A stretch of 64,000 nucleotides of DNA. Source: Petunia secreta (lineage: Eukaryota > Streptophyta > Magnoliopsida > Solanales > Solanaceae). The translations under genes and the position numbers were made by a program. The notes below the pieces were generated by a model. The model did no database searches. It saw only the letters and a program-made list of their open reading frames with translations, and was not told where the DNA came from. Shown one piece after another: positions 20,643 through 31,583 of the stretch. The DNA is taken from the NCBI GenBank assembly GCA_029990175.1, contig JARKIP010000028.1, positions 8,372,501 to 8,436,500 of the forward strand. Direction: 5' to 3'. Each line of letters begins with the position of its first letter. Positions within the stretch are counted from its first letter, which is position 1.

Positions 20643-21819
20643 TGTCACGACCCAACCTAGGGTCGCGACGGATGACCAACACTAAGTGTCGATCATCACT
20701 AATCCTGCTGATAATCTGCTAACCATAAATATAACTGATAAACAGAATAAGCATAAACCTAACTGATAAGAATTATGCAATGCAAAAAGCTGACAAGGCT
20801 AACATAAGCTGACATACATAACATACTGATTGCACCTCACAGGGACATATCTACAGGCCTCTAAGAGTGATGAACTGAATATACAAAGGACGGGATAAGG
20901 CCCCGCCATACCCGAACTGGCTGACTGTACACATACCAAAAGATAAGTAACTCCGGGAGTAAGCGGAGTGACTCCAATAGCTGATAGATGGCCTACTAAC
21001 GTGGTTCAAGCATTGATCTATCTGCACCTGCGCGGCATGAAAACACAGCGCCCCAGAAAAGGGCGTGAGTATGATATGTACCAAGTATGTAAGGCATGAG
21101 CATATAATATATCATAGCTGAATGAAACTGTAATGCTGGAATATAAATATGTAAAAATGAGCTGGAGCATAGCAATATAGCTGGAAATCTGAAGAACGTA
21201 CTAAACATGATCTGAATATAAACTGAATATTCGCGTAGAGCGTTAACGTAGAGCGTTTTGACGCAATCCGTTACCGTAATCGCGTAGAGCGTTTTGACGC
21301 AATCCGTCTTCAATTTCGAGTTAAGATTGAAGTTCTTCCTTCAAAAACTTGAAAATTACTTCACTATTCATTAGAGCACTGTTTCTATCTTGATATCTCT
21401 TGAAAATGACGAGTTAAGGGATGAAACTATATTTTATAATCGAAATATTTCATTTCTAGCCCTCTTTTGCGCTTATATCCCTTTTTCTGACCTGACTTCT
21501 GATGCTCATATCTTTTTATCTATAGGTTATCTGAATAAACCGTCAAAAGTCTTGGAAACTACACTCCAAGGCCTTCAATTTGGTATATGATATGTCCCTA
21601 AAAGACTTCATATAACACACGAAATTAATTGCTGAAAAAGCTTCGTTACAAGGCAAATCCTTAGTCGGTTTTTCCGCAACTTAAATCCAATTTTTCCCAA
21701 ACTTTATATTCAACATATAAACATCATATATGGTCATATTATGACTTTAAACTCACTTAAATCATTCTTAACATGTCATTAGAATGATATACGTCACTTT
21801 AGACATACAGGGTGCAACT
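20643..21819 (-). repeat. 3' LTR of element A, with a large internal deletion
   Basis: 1177 bp. The outer part (20,643 to about 21,228) and the inner part (about 21,265-21,819) match the other LTR, but about 1.4 kb present in the other copy (about 26,675-28,095) is missing. Filler sequence with repeated GTAGAGCGTT and GACGCAATCCGTTACC units lies at the break. The terminal base next to the polypurine tract GGGGGAAGA (21,820-21,829) is changed from the expected T to A on the minus strand. Confidence 0.85.
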
Positions 21820-21879
21820 ATCTTCCCCCGTTAGGAACATTCGTCCTCGAATGTTAAATGAAGTATATAGAAGCATTAA

Positions 21880-23404
21880 GCAACAATCTGTTACATACTT
21901 GAAGTAATGAAGAGATGTGTATATTTGGCTCTCATGTCATTTTCAGCTTCCCAAGTTATTTCTTCTACATTATATCTTTGCTATAGCATCTTAACTAAAG
22001 GAATGTTTTTCGTCCTTAGTCGACGAATCTGGCTATCTAAAATTGCAACTGGCACCTCTTCATAAGTCAATTGCTCTGTGATCTGTATACCAACTACTGG
22101 TACAACTCTAAAAGGATCTCCGACACATTTTCTGAGCATAGAAACATGGAATACTGGATGTACCTCCTGAAGGTCTGCTGGAAGGTCTAACTCGTAGGCT
22201 ATACGCCCAACTCGCCTGATAACCTGATATGGACTAATAAATCTAGGGCTAAACTTTCCCTTCTTTCCAAATCTCATAATGCCTTTCATTGGTGATACTT
22301 TCAGGAATACCCAATCGCCAATCTGAAATTCTAAATCTCGACGTCAGTTATCTGCATAGGACTTCTGTCTGCTCTGCCCTGCTAATAATCTTTCCCTGAT
22401 CAACTTGACTTTATCAACTGCTTGTTGGATTAAATCTGACCTATCAATTGAGACTTGCCAACCTCGAACCATCCTATGGGAGACCTGCATTTGCGCCCAT
22501 ACAAAGCTTAATTTGGCGCCATCTGTATGCTAGAATGATAGCTATTATTATACGCAAACTCTATCAACGGTAGATGATCAATCTAGTTGCCTCTAAAATC
22601 TCACACACAAACTCTAAGCATATCTTCTAATGTCTGAATGGTCCACTCAGCCTGTCCATCTGTCTGGGGATGAAATGCTATACTCAGATTCACCTGTATC
22701 CCTAAACCTGTCTGAAACGATCGCCAGAGATTAGTTGTAAACTGTGCGCCCCTGTCTGAAATGATAGATACTGGAATACCATGTAGGCGCACTATCTCTC
22801 TGATATAAAGTCTGGCATGATCCTCTGCTGTATATGTAGTTCTAATAGGAAAGAAATGAGCTCATTTAGTAAGTCTGTCAACTATATCCCAAATAGAGTC
22901 ATATCTGTTCCGCATACGGGGCAAGCCTGTAATGAAGTCCATATTCACTGCTTCCCATTTCTATGATGGAATCTCGATTTCCTGTAACAAGCCACTAGGT
23001 TTTTGATGCTCGACTTTAACCTACTGGCAGTTAGGACACTGAGCCACAAACTCTGCTATGTCACGCTTCATTCCGTTCCACTAGTAAATCTGCTTAAGGT
23101 CATGGTATATCTTAGTCGAACCTAGATAAACAGTGTACCTAGAATAATGTGCCTCTGCTATAATCTGTCCACGTAAATCTGCCACATTAAGAACACAAAG
23201 TCTATCTTTATACATGAGAACCCCGTCACTAGTAACCCTGTATGGTGATTTCGGTTTTCTTCTGGCTATCTGGCTGTATTGAACTAGAACTGAATCCTCA
23301 TACTGACACTGTTTTACTTCTGTAACTAGCCAAGTAGTGGCTGCGTTCTGAACTGTAACTCCTACGTCCTCTGAATCTATTAATCTGACTCCCATGCTGG
23401 CCAA
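21880..23404 (-). pseudogene. Element A integrase and chromodomain remnant
   Basis: Pieces in several frames run in the integrase order. The zinc-binding region lead (ADLRGQIIAEAH, near 23,180) comes first. The catalytic core (SIISDRGAQFTTNLW and FHPQTDGQAEWTIQ, 22,601-22,792) follows. Then come the C-terminal SPRFISPYQVIRRVG and HPVFHVSMLRKC (about 22,140-22,260), and finally YEEVPVAILDSQIRRL with a TWEAEND segment (about 21,930-22,080). That tail is a chromodomain, which in chromoviruses directs integration to heterochromatin. A Trp codon in the chromodomain is now TAG (21,981-21,983), and several frameshifts are present. Confidence 0.8.
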
Positions 23405-23581
23405 CTGGTGGAGTGCATGAGCTAACTCTCTTTTCTATGGCTGTAAATAAGATAGACTACCCATAGGCTTACGACTAAGGGCATCGGCAACAAAATTCGC
23501 TTTACCCGGATGATAGAGAATGTCCACATCGTAGTCCTTCAGCAACTCTAGCCACCGCCTCAGTCGTAGGTTTACCTCCCT

Positions 23582-24690
23582 TTACTTAAATATGTACTGG
23601 AGGCTCTTTTGGTATGTATAAATATCAACATGAACACCGTACAAATAATTTCTCCAAATCTTCAATGCATGAATGACTGCCGCAAGCTCAAAATCATGGG
23701 TAAGGTAAATCTGATCGTGCTTTTTCAGCTGCCTGGAAGCATAAGCAATTACTCTTTTGTGTTGCGTTAATACACAACCCATATCAATTCGAGAAGCAGC
23801 ATAGTAAATGACAAAGCCCTTAGAGCCCTCTGAAAGTGTAAGTACTGGAGTCGTTATCAACTTGTTCTTTACTTCTTTGAAGTTGTGTTCGCAAGAGTCA
23901 CACCACTGAAATTTGGCTATTTTCTGTGTCAATTTGGTCAGTGAAGCTGCAATGGAGGAAAATCCTTTACAAACCTTCTATAATAACCTGCCAAACTCAT
24001 AAAACTACGTACTTCAGTTGGCGTCATAGGTTTGGGCCAATTCCTCACAGCCTCGATCTTCTGGCCATCTACTTTAATTCCTTCTGCTGAAACTATATAG
24101 CCAAAATATGCCACTGAATCTATCCAGAATTCACACTTTGAGAACTTAGCATATAATTGTTGGCCCCGAAAAGTACCCAATACTGTATGTAGGTGCTCCG
24201 CATGCTCTGATTCAGACTATGAATAGATGAGAATATCATCAATAAATATAATCACAAATAAGTATAGATAAGGCCTGAATACGTTATTCCTCAGATCCAT
24301 AAATACTACAGGGGCATTAGTGAGTCCAAACGACATCACTAAAACTCATAATGGCCATACCTAGTTCTGAATACAGTCTTAGGTATATCAGATTCTCTGG
24401 CTCTAACCTGATGGTAGCCTGATCGCAAATCTATCTTCGAGAAGTACTTGGCACCCTAGAGCTGGTCGAACCAGTCATCAATCTTGGGCAGAGGGTATTT
24501 ATTCTTGATTGTGACTTTATTCAGCTGTCTGTAATCTATGTACATGTGTAGAGAGCCGTCTTTCTTTTTCACAAACAATACCGGGGCTCCCCACGGGGAA
24601 ATGCTGGGTCTGATGGGGGCCTTTATCTAACAAATCCTTCAGTTGCTCCTTAAGTTCTTTCAGATATGTAGGTGCCATTCTGAAGAACAT
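23582..24690 (-). pseudogene. Element A reverse transcriptase and RNase H remnant
   Basis: The reverse transcriptase opens with APTYLKELKEQLKDLLDKG (near 24,660) and has FIDDILIYS as the catalytic box (near 24,220-24,245). A CEFWI...YFGYIVSAEGI connection (23,938-24,180) follows. RNase H appears as GFVIYYAASR...GCVL and YASRQLK...LTHDFELAAVIHALK (23,582-23,932). At least three frame changes or stops divide the region. Confidence 0.8.
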
Positions 24691-25885
24691 GCCCCTGAAG
24701 GCGCGCTGGAGCTGAGGAAGCAACTGCTGATCTAGCTAGCTGGGCTGCACCACTACCACCCCTAGTCGGGCAATCTGTCATGAAATAGCCTGCCTCGCAA
24801 CAAATATAACAAGTATCAACTCCTAATTGACATGGGCCCAAGTGGCGTCTAGCACAATCTGGACATCTGGGATATGTCTGACCAGCCTGTATAGAAGTAC
24901 CACGATGCTTAAATCCTAAAGACTATGATACGAGACTAGATCTGGACTGAGGAGATCTATCAGATCTCAGGCCACGAGACTTTGGAGGTATACTAGCTGG
25001 TGGTTGTCTAACACTCTGCTGCCTACTCGCTCTGGATGTCTCCCCAAATGAACCAAACAATCTGTCCCTCTTATGTAACCCTCTATCCCTGTCGGTTCTC
25101 TGTTTCTACTTCCTCTCCTCAAGTAATAAAGCAAACATCTGAATGCGTGATATAATACATGGCTGAATAGCAATGATCATACACTCATTCACGAGGCGTA
25201 GACCTAGTCCCACTACATACCTGTGAATTCTATCTTCCATACTGGCTACCACAGTAGGGTCAAACCTTGCTAAGAAACTAAAGTGATAATTATACTCTTC
25301 TACACTCAAACTTCCCTGTCTCAAGGTCAGGAACAGAGCAGCACGTGCTCTCTGTGTCTCTATAGGCACATACTGATGAAGGAAGGTATCCAAGAACTCC
25401 TATCAAGTTGCCGGAGTAGAATCTGGCCCTCTGGTAGCTCCTGCGTCTGATACCACCCTGTTGTTGGTCATGCAATCTAAATACAGCTAACTCTACTGAC
25501 TCTGTGTCTGACATGTGCATGACCCTCAATACCCTGTACGAGATCCAGTAAATACTTGAGGCTCTAGTCGAATAAAATCCCTGATCCTGGATCCAGTATC
25601 TCCCTGGGTATCTGCACTATGCAGTCTATTCTGAACAACTACAACACTGGTCAATAGTCTGATGGCATCCCTCACTTTATATCCCTGGCCATCAGGCTGA
25701 GGAGCTGGAGGTATGGCAGCTGCAGTCCCTCTAATATCGCCCTGAACTGAAGGGATCTGTGAGGCCTCAGATGGAGCCTCAGGTCTGAACTCCTCACTCT
25801 CATCCACCTCAGGTGGCACTCTACCAGTACCCTGGCCGGCAATAGCCTTGCCCTTCTGGGCAGCTGTTAGTTTCTTCGGCGGCAT
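24640..25885 (-). pseudogene. Element A gag remnant with a damaged zinc knuckle
   Basis: Gag starts at the ATG at 25,885 (MPPKKLTAAQKGKA). Capsid pieces include FLHQYVPIETQRARAALFL and SVEEYNYHFSFLARF (25,106-25,393). The knuckle near 24,790 reads CYICCEAGYFMTDC, in which the usual His of the CCHC array is Tyr. Reverse transcriptase starts only about 100 bases later, so protease and the link to it have been deleted. Confidence 0.75.
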
Positions 25886-26073
25886 CGATTTGCTAAAAAC
25901 ACTATTGTTAGAGGGCTGAATTCTGTAATCATGGCTCCATCGCACGATCTAGAGAAGAAAGAAATACAACTGTCCTGAAGTGCCTTGTAGCCTCCTGTTC
26001 AAAAGTATGGCACGCAACATACTCCTGAGCAAGACTCTACTAGACACGGCCTGTAGACACCTAGGACTGAACT

Positions 26074-26085
26074 GCTCTGATACCA
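26074..26085 (-). other. Primer binding site of element A (initiator tRNA-Met type)
   Basis: The minus strand reads TGGTATCAGAGC, complementary to the 3' end of plant initiator tRNA-Met, starting four bases after the 5' LTR end. This fixes the minus direction of the element. Confidence 0.9.
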
Positions 26086-26089
26086 CTTT

Positions 26090-28553
26090 TGTCACGACCC
26101 AACCTAGGGTCGCGATGGATGACCAACACTAAGTGTCGATCATCACTAATCCTGCTGATAATCTGCTAACCATGAATATAACTGATAAACAGAATAAGCA
26201 TAAACCTAACTGATAAGAATTATGCAATGCAAAAAGCTGACAAGCCTAACATAGGCTGACATACATAACATATTGATTGCACCTCGCAGGGACATATCTA
26301 CAGGCCTCTAAGAGTGATGAACTGAATATACAAAGGACGGGATAAGGCCCCGCCATACCCAAACTGGCTGACTGTACACATACCAAAAGATAAGTAACTC
26401 CGGGAGTAAGCGGAGTGACTCCAATAGCTGATAGATGGCCTACTAACGTGGTCCAAGCATTGATCTATCTGCACCTGCGCGGCATGAAAACGCAGCGCCC
26501 CAGAAAAGGGCGTGAGTATGATATGTACCAAGTATGTAAGGCATGAGCATATAATATATCATAGCTGAATGAAACTATAAGGCTGGAATATAAATATGTA
26601 AAAATGAGCTGGAGCATAGCAATATAGCTGGAAATCTGAAGAACGTACTAAACATGATCTGAATATAAACTGAAGTCTAACTGAATCTGAAACTGAAGAC
26701 TGAGATGAACTATACTGATAAATAACTATAATATGACTGATAACTAGAAACTGGAACTGATAACTGTCAACTGATCCTGGCACTGAGAACTGGTGGCTGA
26801 TAATTGAGAACTGATAACTGGTACTGAGCTAAAACTAAACTGTTATCTGAACTGGTACCTGTCTGGTGTTATGGGCTATATCCTCCCAAATAAGGTAATT
26901 GAACATCTGAACTAGTACCTGTCTGGTGTTATGGGTTGTATCCCCCCAAATCAGGTAACTGAAAACCGGAACTAGCCTCATGGGTAATCATGCAGTGCAT
27001 ACTGTGGCTATATACGCATATATAACAAACCTGGTGGGTGTTATGGGCTATGTCCCCCCCAGCCAGTAATATCTAGTCTCTCTGGTCAGAGTGTGTGAAT
27101 GACACGCGGTCACACTAGGTGTTTCAACTCCCGCCTGAACCAGAGGGGCTGTATCCCCCAGACGGGTAGTATCACACGCGACCGGACTGTGTGTCCAATG
27201 TCCAGCCTCTATGGGGGACTCCAAATCACACATAACATGATCATAATATAAGCATAAGCATGTATGAGGCATAACACATGTGGAAACAATATATATGGAC
27301 TCAAAGGAATGATAAGAAAACTCTGGATGGAATTATAGACACAACCTGAAACTTAGAATTTGTCTAACTCTAACTCTTTGAATTTCTATAAAAATTTCGG
27401 CAGAGTTTCCTCTGAAACTGGATGATCCGCAAAAACAGAACTAGCACTATACTACACACGGAAATGGATTCCCGGAGAAACTTTAAACATAAACATGTTA
27501 AACGGATAACAAGATGAGACAACTGGATGACATAACAAATCTGCAGATAGAATGTCTGGACAGCACCACTATCCTGCCTTTTAACCTGATTTTCAGAGTG
27601 TAGATCAAAGATATAGACTTTATGGTCTTCATAAAAGTTGTAGATATATGTCTTAGAATTCTAGAGATTCTTAAAGCATCTAAATATCAATTTTGTACAA
27701 GGAGTTATGATCAATATACTAACAGCTGTCCAAAGATCGAAATGATTTTCCAGATTTTGAAACGTTTTGTCTTGTTGATTCGGACGTCTTTCACCTTGGA
27801 TTTTAGTACCAAATTAAGTATATACAAGGTTTCCTTAATACCATACAAGTTTCTCACAAGAAACACTATATTTAGAACTAAGAAAAGCTTCAAAAGCTAA
27901 AAGATACATGCCTTGCCAAAAGAAAGGTTTAGCCTTACATACCTTTGATGTTTCTAGCTTCTAAACTTTATTTCCTTTGAATTCCACACCTTCTAAAGCT
28001 TAAACAAGCTATAACATAGAATTTGAGTACTTTACTTAGCCATGAAGTAATTCTAAAACTCGAACTATAGACGAAATTGAAGGTAGCATAACGTTACCGT
28101 AATCGCGTAGAGCGTTTTGACGCAATCCGTCTTCAATTTCGAGTTAAGATTGAAGTTCTTCCTTCAAAAACTTTAAAATTGCTTCACTATTCATTAGAGC
28201 ACTGTTTCTATCTTGATATCTCTGGAAAATGACGAGTTAAGGGATGAAATTGTCTTTTATAATCGAAATATTTCATTTCTAGCCTTCTTTTGCGCTTATG
28301 TCCTTTTTTCTTACCTGACTTCTAATTCTCATATCTTTTTATCTATATGTTATCTGAACAAACCGTTAAAAGTGTTGGAAACTACACTCCAAGACCTTCA
28401 ATTTGGTATATGATATGTCCCTAAAAGACTTCATATAACACACGAAATTAATTGCTGAAAAAGCTTCGTTACAAGGCAAATCCTTAGTCGGTTTTTCCGC
28501 AACTTAAATCCAATTTTTCCCAAACTTTATATTCAACATATAAACATCATATC
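26090..28553 (-). repeat. 5' LTR of element A, main part (continues at 39,861-39,954)
   Basis: This fuller LTR copy is about 2.55 kb when the two parts are added. Element B interrupts it after 28,553. It includes a CTGA-rich stretch (about 26,670-26,830) and tandem repeats (26,845-26,964). The short outer end, 39,861-39,954, lies on the far side of B, and the first LTR copy provides the uninterrupted comparison site (ACATCATATATGGTC, near 21,730). Confidence 0.85.
26845..26964. repeat. Tandem 60-bp repeats in the LTR of element A
   Basis: Two copies of a 60-bp unit containing TACCTGTCTGGTGTTATGGG stand head to tail, from 26,845 and from 26,905. A third, partial copy with GGTGTTATGGGCTAT occurs near 27,037. 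The copies differ at a few positions. Confidence 0.7.
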
Positions 28554-29203
28554 TGTATTGGATAAAAACTGACTGGACTTTGAAGGATGACACATGTCGT
28601 CCACGTGGCACGAACTGACGTTTCAACGGACAGACATTCACCGGAAAGATATTTCCCACGGGCAGACCCAAGGAAGTTACGGAACATATCAACAGTCAGC
28701 ATAGTTTAAATGAGCAGTTATTAGTATTATTGTACGTGATCATTCATTAAATAGTTACCCAGCGGTTACAACTTCGCTGAATAGATGCCTGGCAGTTGCT
28801 TATCCAAAATGGTTCCACGCCCAACGGCTACTACAGTCCCAACGGGCGCCTTTTAGGCCTATAAATAGCGTTTACCTTAACCAATTGTAATAACTTTTAC
28901 TTCCTGCCTACATTGTCAATAAGAATACTCTCTCTCTTTTATTCGAATACACTCTTTGTTCACATTTGAATTACTACTTTAGCATTTGATCATCTGAAGT
29001 GTGGTGGATATCGACCAACTCTCCCCGGAGACGAAGGATACGATACGTTTGCCCCTCTTTATTTTCGTTTATACCTTATTTTTAACGTTCTATATCGTTA
29101 TTATTTAATTCTTCGTACGAATCCTTAATCTCGACTATTGATCGTGACTCCGCAAATATAAATTTAATTGTTAATTGGCCTAAAATCGGATCTAGGTTAA
29201 ATA
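28554..29203 (+). repeat. 5' LTR of element B
   Basis: The LTR starts TGTATTGGATAAAAACTG and ends GGTTAAATA (final CA changed to TA). The probable TATA box is CTATAAATAG at 28,859-28,868, so transcription should start near 28,890. Confidence 0.9.
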
Positions 29204-29206
29204 ATT

Positions 29207-29226
29207 TGGCGACCACAGTGGGAGCC
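29207..29226 (+). other. Primer binding site of element B (tRNA-Arg type)
   Basis: TGGCGACCACAGTGGGAGCC starts three bases after the LTR. The first 17 bases are complementary to a plant tRNA-Arg 3' end with about one mismatch, from memory. Element C has the near-identical site at 61,245-61,264 on the minus strand. Tat elements are known to use arginine tRNA. Confidence 0.7.
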
Positions 29227-29306
29227 GGTCAATAGCTTTCGTAGGTTAATAAGTCTATCTTTGATATTATATCTATTTCTGTCTGTCTTTTTGTTTCATA
29301 ACTAAC

Positions 29307-31577
29307 ATGGCAGAGAGCAGTTCCCAGCGAACCCTCGTAGGCGGACAACAAGTGAACACCCCTTCACGCAGTCCCAGTTATTCTCCTGAGTACTCTCCCG
29401 ATTATTCGTCCGATGGGCGGCAACAATCTTCCCAAGGACCGGTCAGGCAATATCGGCGTAGGCGCTCTCAGAGTACTACTCCACCGAGGAGACGACGGCA
29501 TAGGAGTCTCTCCCCTGGCCGAGAGAACCTGTAGAAACCACTTTCTGATTTTATGCAGCAGCAGACAGAAGTAAACCGGGGAATCAACGAAGCACTAACC
29601 TCTCTCCGGAAAAGCAATCCTTCAACTGCAAGGGCTGACGCTGCAACACCTAACCCCAATGCGCCCTCTTCACATACTTCAAGGCAAGAAGAAGAGCGCA
29701 ACGACGGTAGCGGTACTGCAGGTCCAGCGACTCAGGTCAATCAGAACCCGAACGGAGGATCTACAGCACCTACGGATATGAGCCTTGTCGTAGAAACTCT
29801 CACCAAACAATTCAAAGAAAGCCAAGAAGCACTTCAAAGGTCTCTTCACGAGAGAATCGATCAGATACCAGGCGCCCCACCTACGCTGAACAAAGTTGAC
29901 GTCCAGCGTTACTCGCAGCGGCCACGGAAGAAGGAGGCGGCCCCAAAAGCGATACCTAAAACGTTCAAAATGCCGAATATTCCAAGGTATCGCGGAACAT
30001 CTGATCCCAACGATCACCTCATGATGTTAAGCAATTTTATAAAGGCCAGTGATCTCACCGACGAGGAGATCGAATCTGTGCAATTGAAGAAGTTCGTGGA
30101 AACCCTGGCAGATGGAGCCCTGTGATGGTATTCAATGTTGCCACCCAACTCTATTGGATCCTTCGCAGAAATGGCCGAACTGTTCGTGAAAGCGCACACG
30201 GGTGCTCAGAAGACAGAGACCCGAGTAGAAGACATCTTTGAAATTAAGCAGAGACCCGACGAGTCACTTCGCAAGTATGTGGATCGGTTCCAGAGAGAAC
30301 GTATGATGCTCCCCAAAGTACCTGATAGGTGGGCAGCAATCGCGTTCACCAACAGCTTGGATGATAGAAGCTCAGAGGCCACACGAACACTCTACGAGTC
30401 CCTTCGCGAGTTCCCAGCAGCCAGTTGGTCAGACGTCTACAATCGTTACAATTCCAAGGTACGTATCGACGAAGATAAACTGATTGGAACAGGTGCTCGG
30501 GGAAGGGCTCGGGCTCGCAGCAGTGGGTCCGGCGGAAAAGCAGAAACGGAGAGGTCAGGCACACGGTATGAGCCGTACCCCGACCAATCGCGTAACAATT
30601 CCAAGGGACGCAACCGCAACAGCAACAGCAATAGGGGACTATCTCGAAGGGAGAATTCAGAGTCGAATCCCCACGGAGTCCCCAGCCTGCCAAACTTCAA
30701 CGTTGAAATGGCGGAGGTCGTGGCAGTACTCAAAAACATGGGAGAAAAGGTCAGGTGGCCAAAAGACATGAAGACTGATCCTAGCAAGCGAAACCAAGAC
30801 ATGCATTGCGAATTCCACCGCGACCATGGGCACACCACAGAAGACTGCAAGGCTTTAAGGTATGAAATTGCTCATTTGTTGAAACAGGGATTCTTGAAGG
30901 AATTCCTAACGGAGAAGGGAAAGCAAACTCACGCGAAGGCTCAGCAAAACAAACCTGGTCCACCACGAGCATCCTCTCCGAAACGAACGGTCAACGTTAT
31001 TTCGGGTGGGATCGAGGTAGATTCGGTTACCTTCACAGCGAAGAAGTATGCAAAGGTGTCCATTACAAACAACAAGCGTCCTCGGTCGGAAGAGGTAATC
31101 ACCTTTGAGGAATCCGACGCTGATGGGTCACAGTTTCCTCATGCTGATGCGTTAGTCATAACGTTACGCATGGCGGATTTCGACGTGAAGCGAGTGCTCA
31201 TCGATGCGGGCAGCTCTGCGAATATCATCCAGTCGCGAGTTGTGAATGAAATGCAGTTAGCAGATAAGATTGTGCCAGTATCTCGAGTTCTTTCCGGTTT
31301 CAACAATTCAAGCGAAAAGACTCTCGGGGAGATCACCTTGATGACTTTGGCCGAGGGGGTAGCGAAGGAGACAACCTTTCATGTTGTCGATGCGGACTTA
31401 GCCTACAACATCATTCTGGGCAGACCTTGGATCCACGACATGCAAGCCGTCCCTTCTACCTACCATCAGGTGTTGAAGTTCCCATCCGAGTGGGGAGTAC
31501 GCGAAGTCCGAGGAGAGCAACGTACCGCATGAGATTGTTACTCGGTAGCCCTCAAACTACCCGAGGAGAACAAATAG
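29307..31577 (+). pseudogene. Element B gag-protease ORF, ending in a leaky-type TAG
   Basis: One frame from ATG 29,307 to TAG 31,575-31,577. Domains: a Ser/Arg-rich N-terminus; a capsid domain with NDHLMMLSNFIKA and a LRKYVDRFQRE segment (about 30,000-30,300); a zinc-binding CEFHRDHGHTTEDC (near 30,800); and an aspartic protease with VLIDAGSSANII (near 31,195) and ILGRPWIH (near 31,415). Three extra in-frame stops break it: TAG 29,532 (Gln in element C), TGA 30,123 (Arg in C) and TGA 31,530 (Arg CGA in C). The final TAG is different because it is kept in B, C and D. Gag forms the particle, and protease would cut the polyprotein. Confidence 0.85.
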
Positions 31578-31583
31578 CAACTA
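31575..31583 (+). promoter_or_regulatory. Readthrough-type stop context TAG-CAA-CTA in element B
   Basis: The stop between gag-protease and pol is followed by CAA CTA, and pol continues in the same frame. UAG-CAR-YYA is the known type of leaky stop in tobamoviruses and relatives. Elements C (58,916-58,908, minus) and D (62,714-62,722) have TAG-CAA-TTA at the same codon. Confidence 0.65.
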
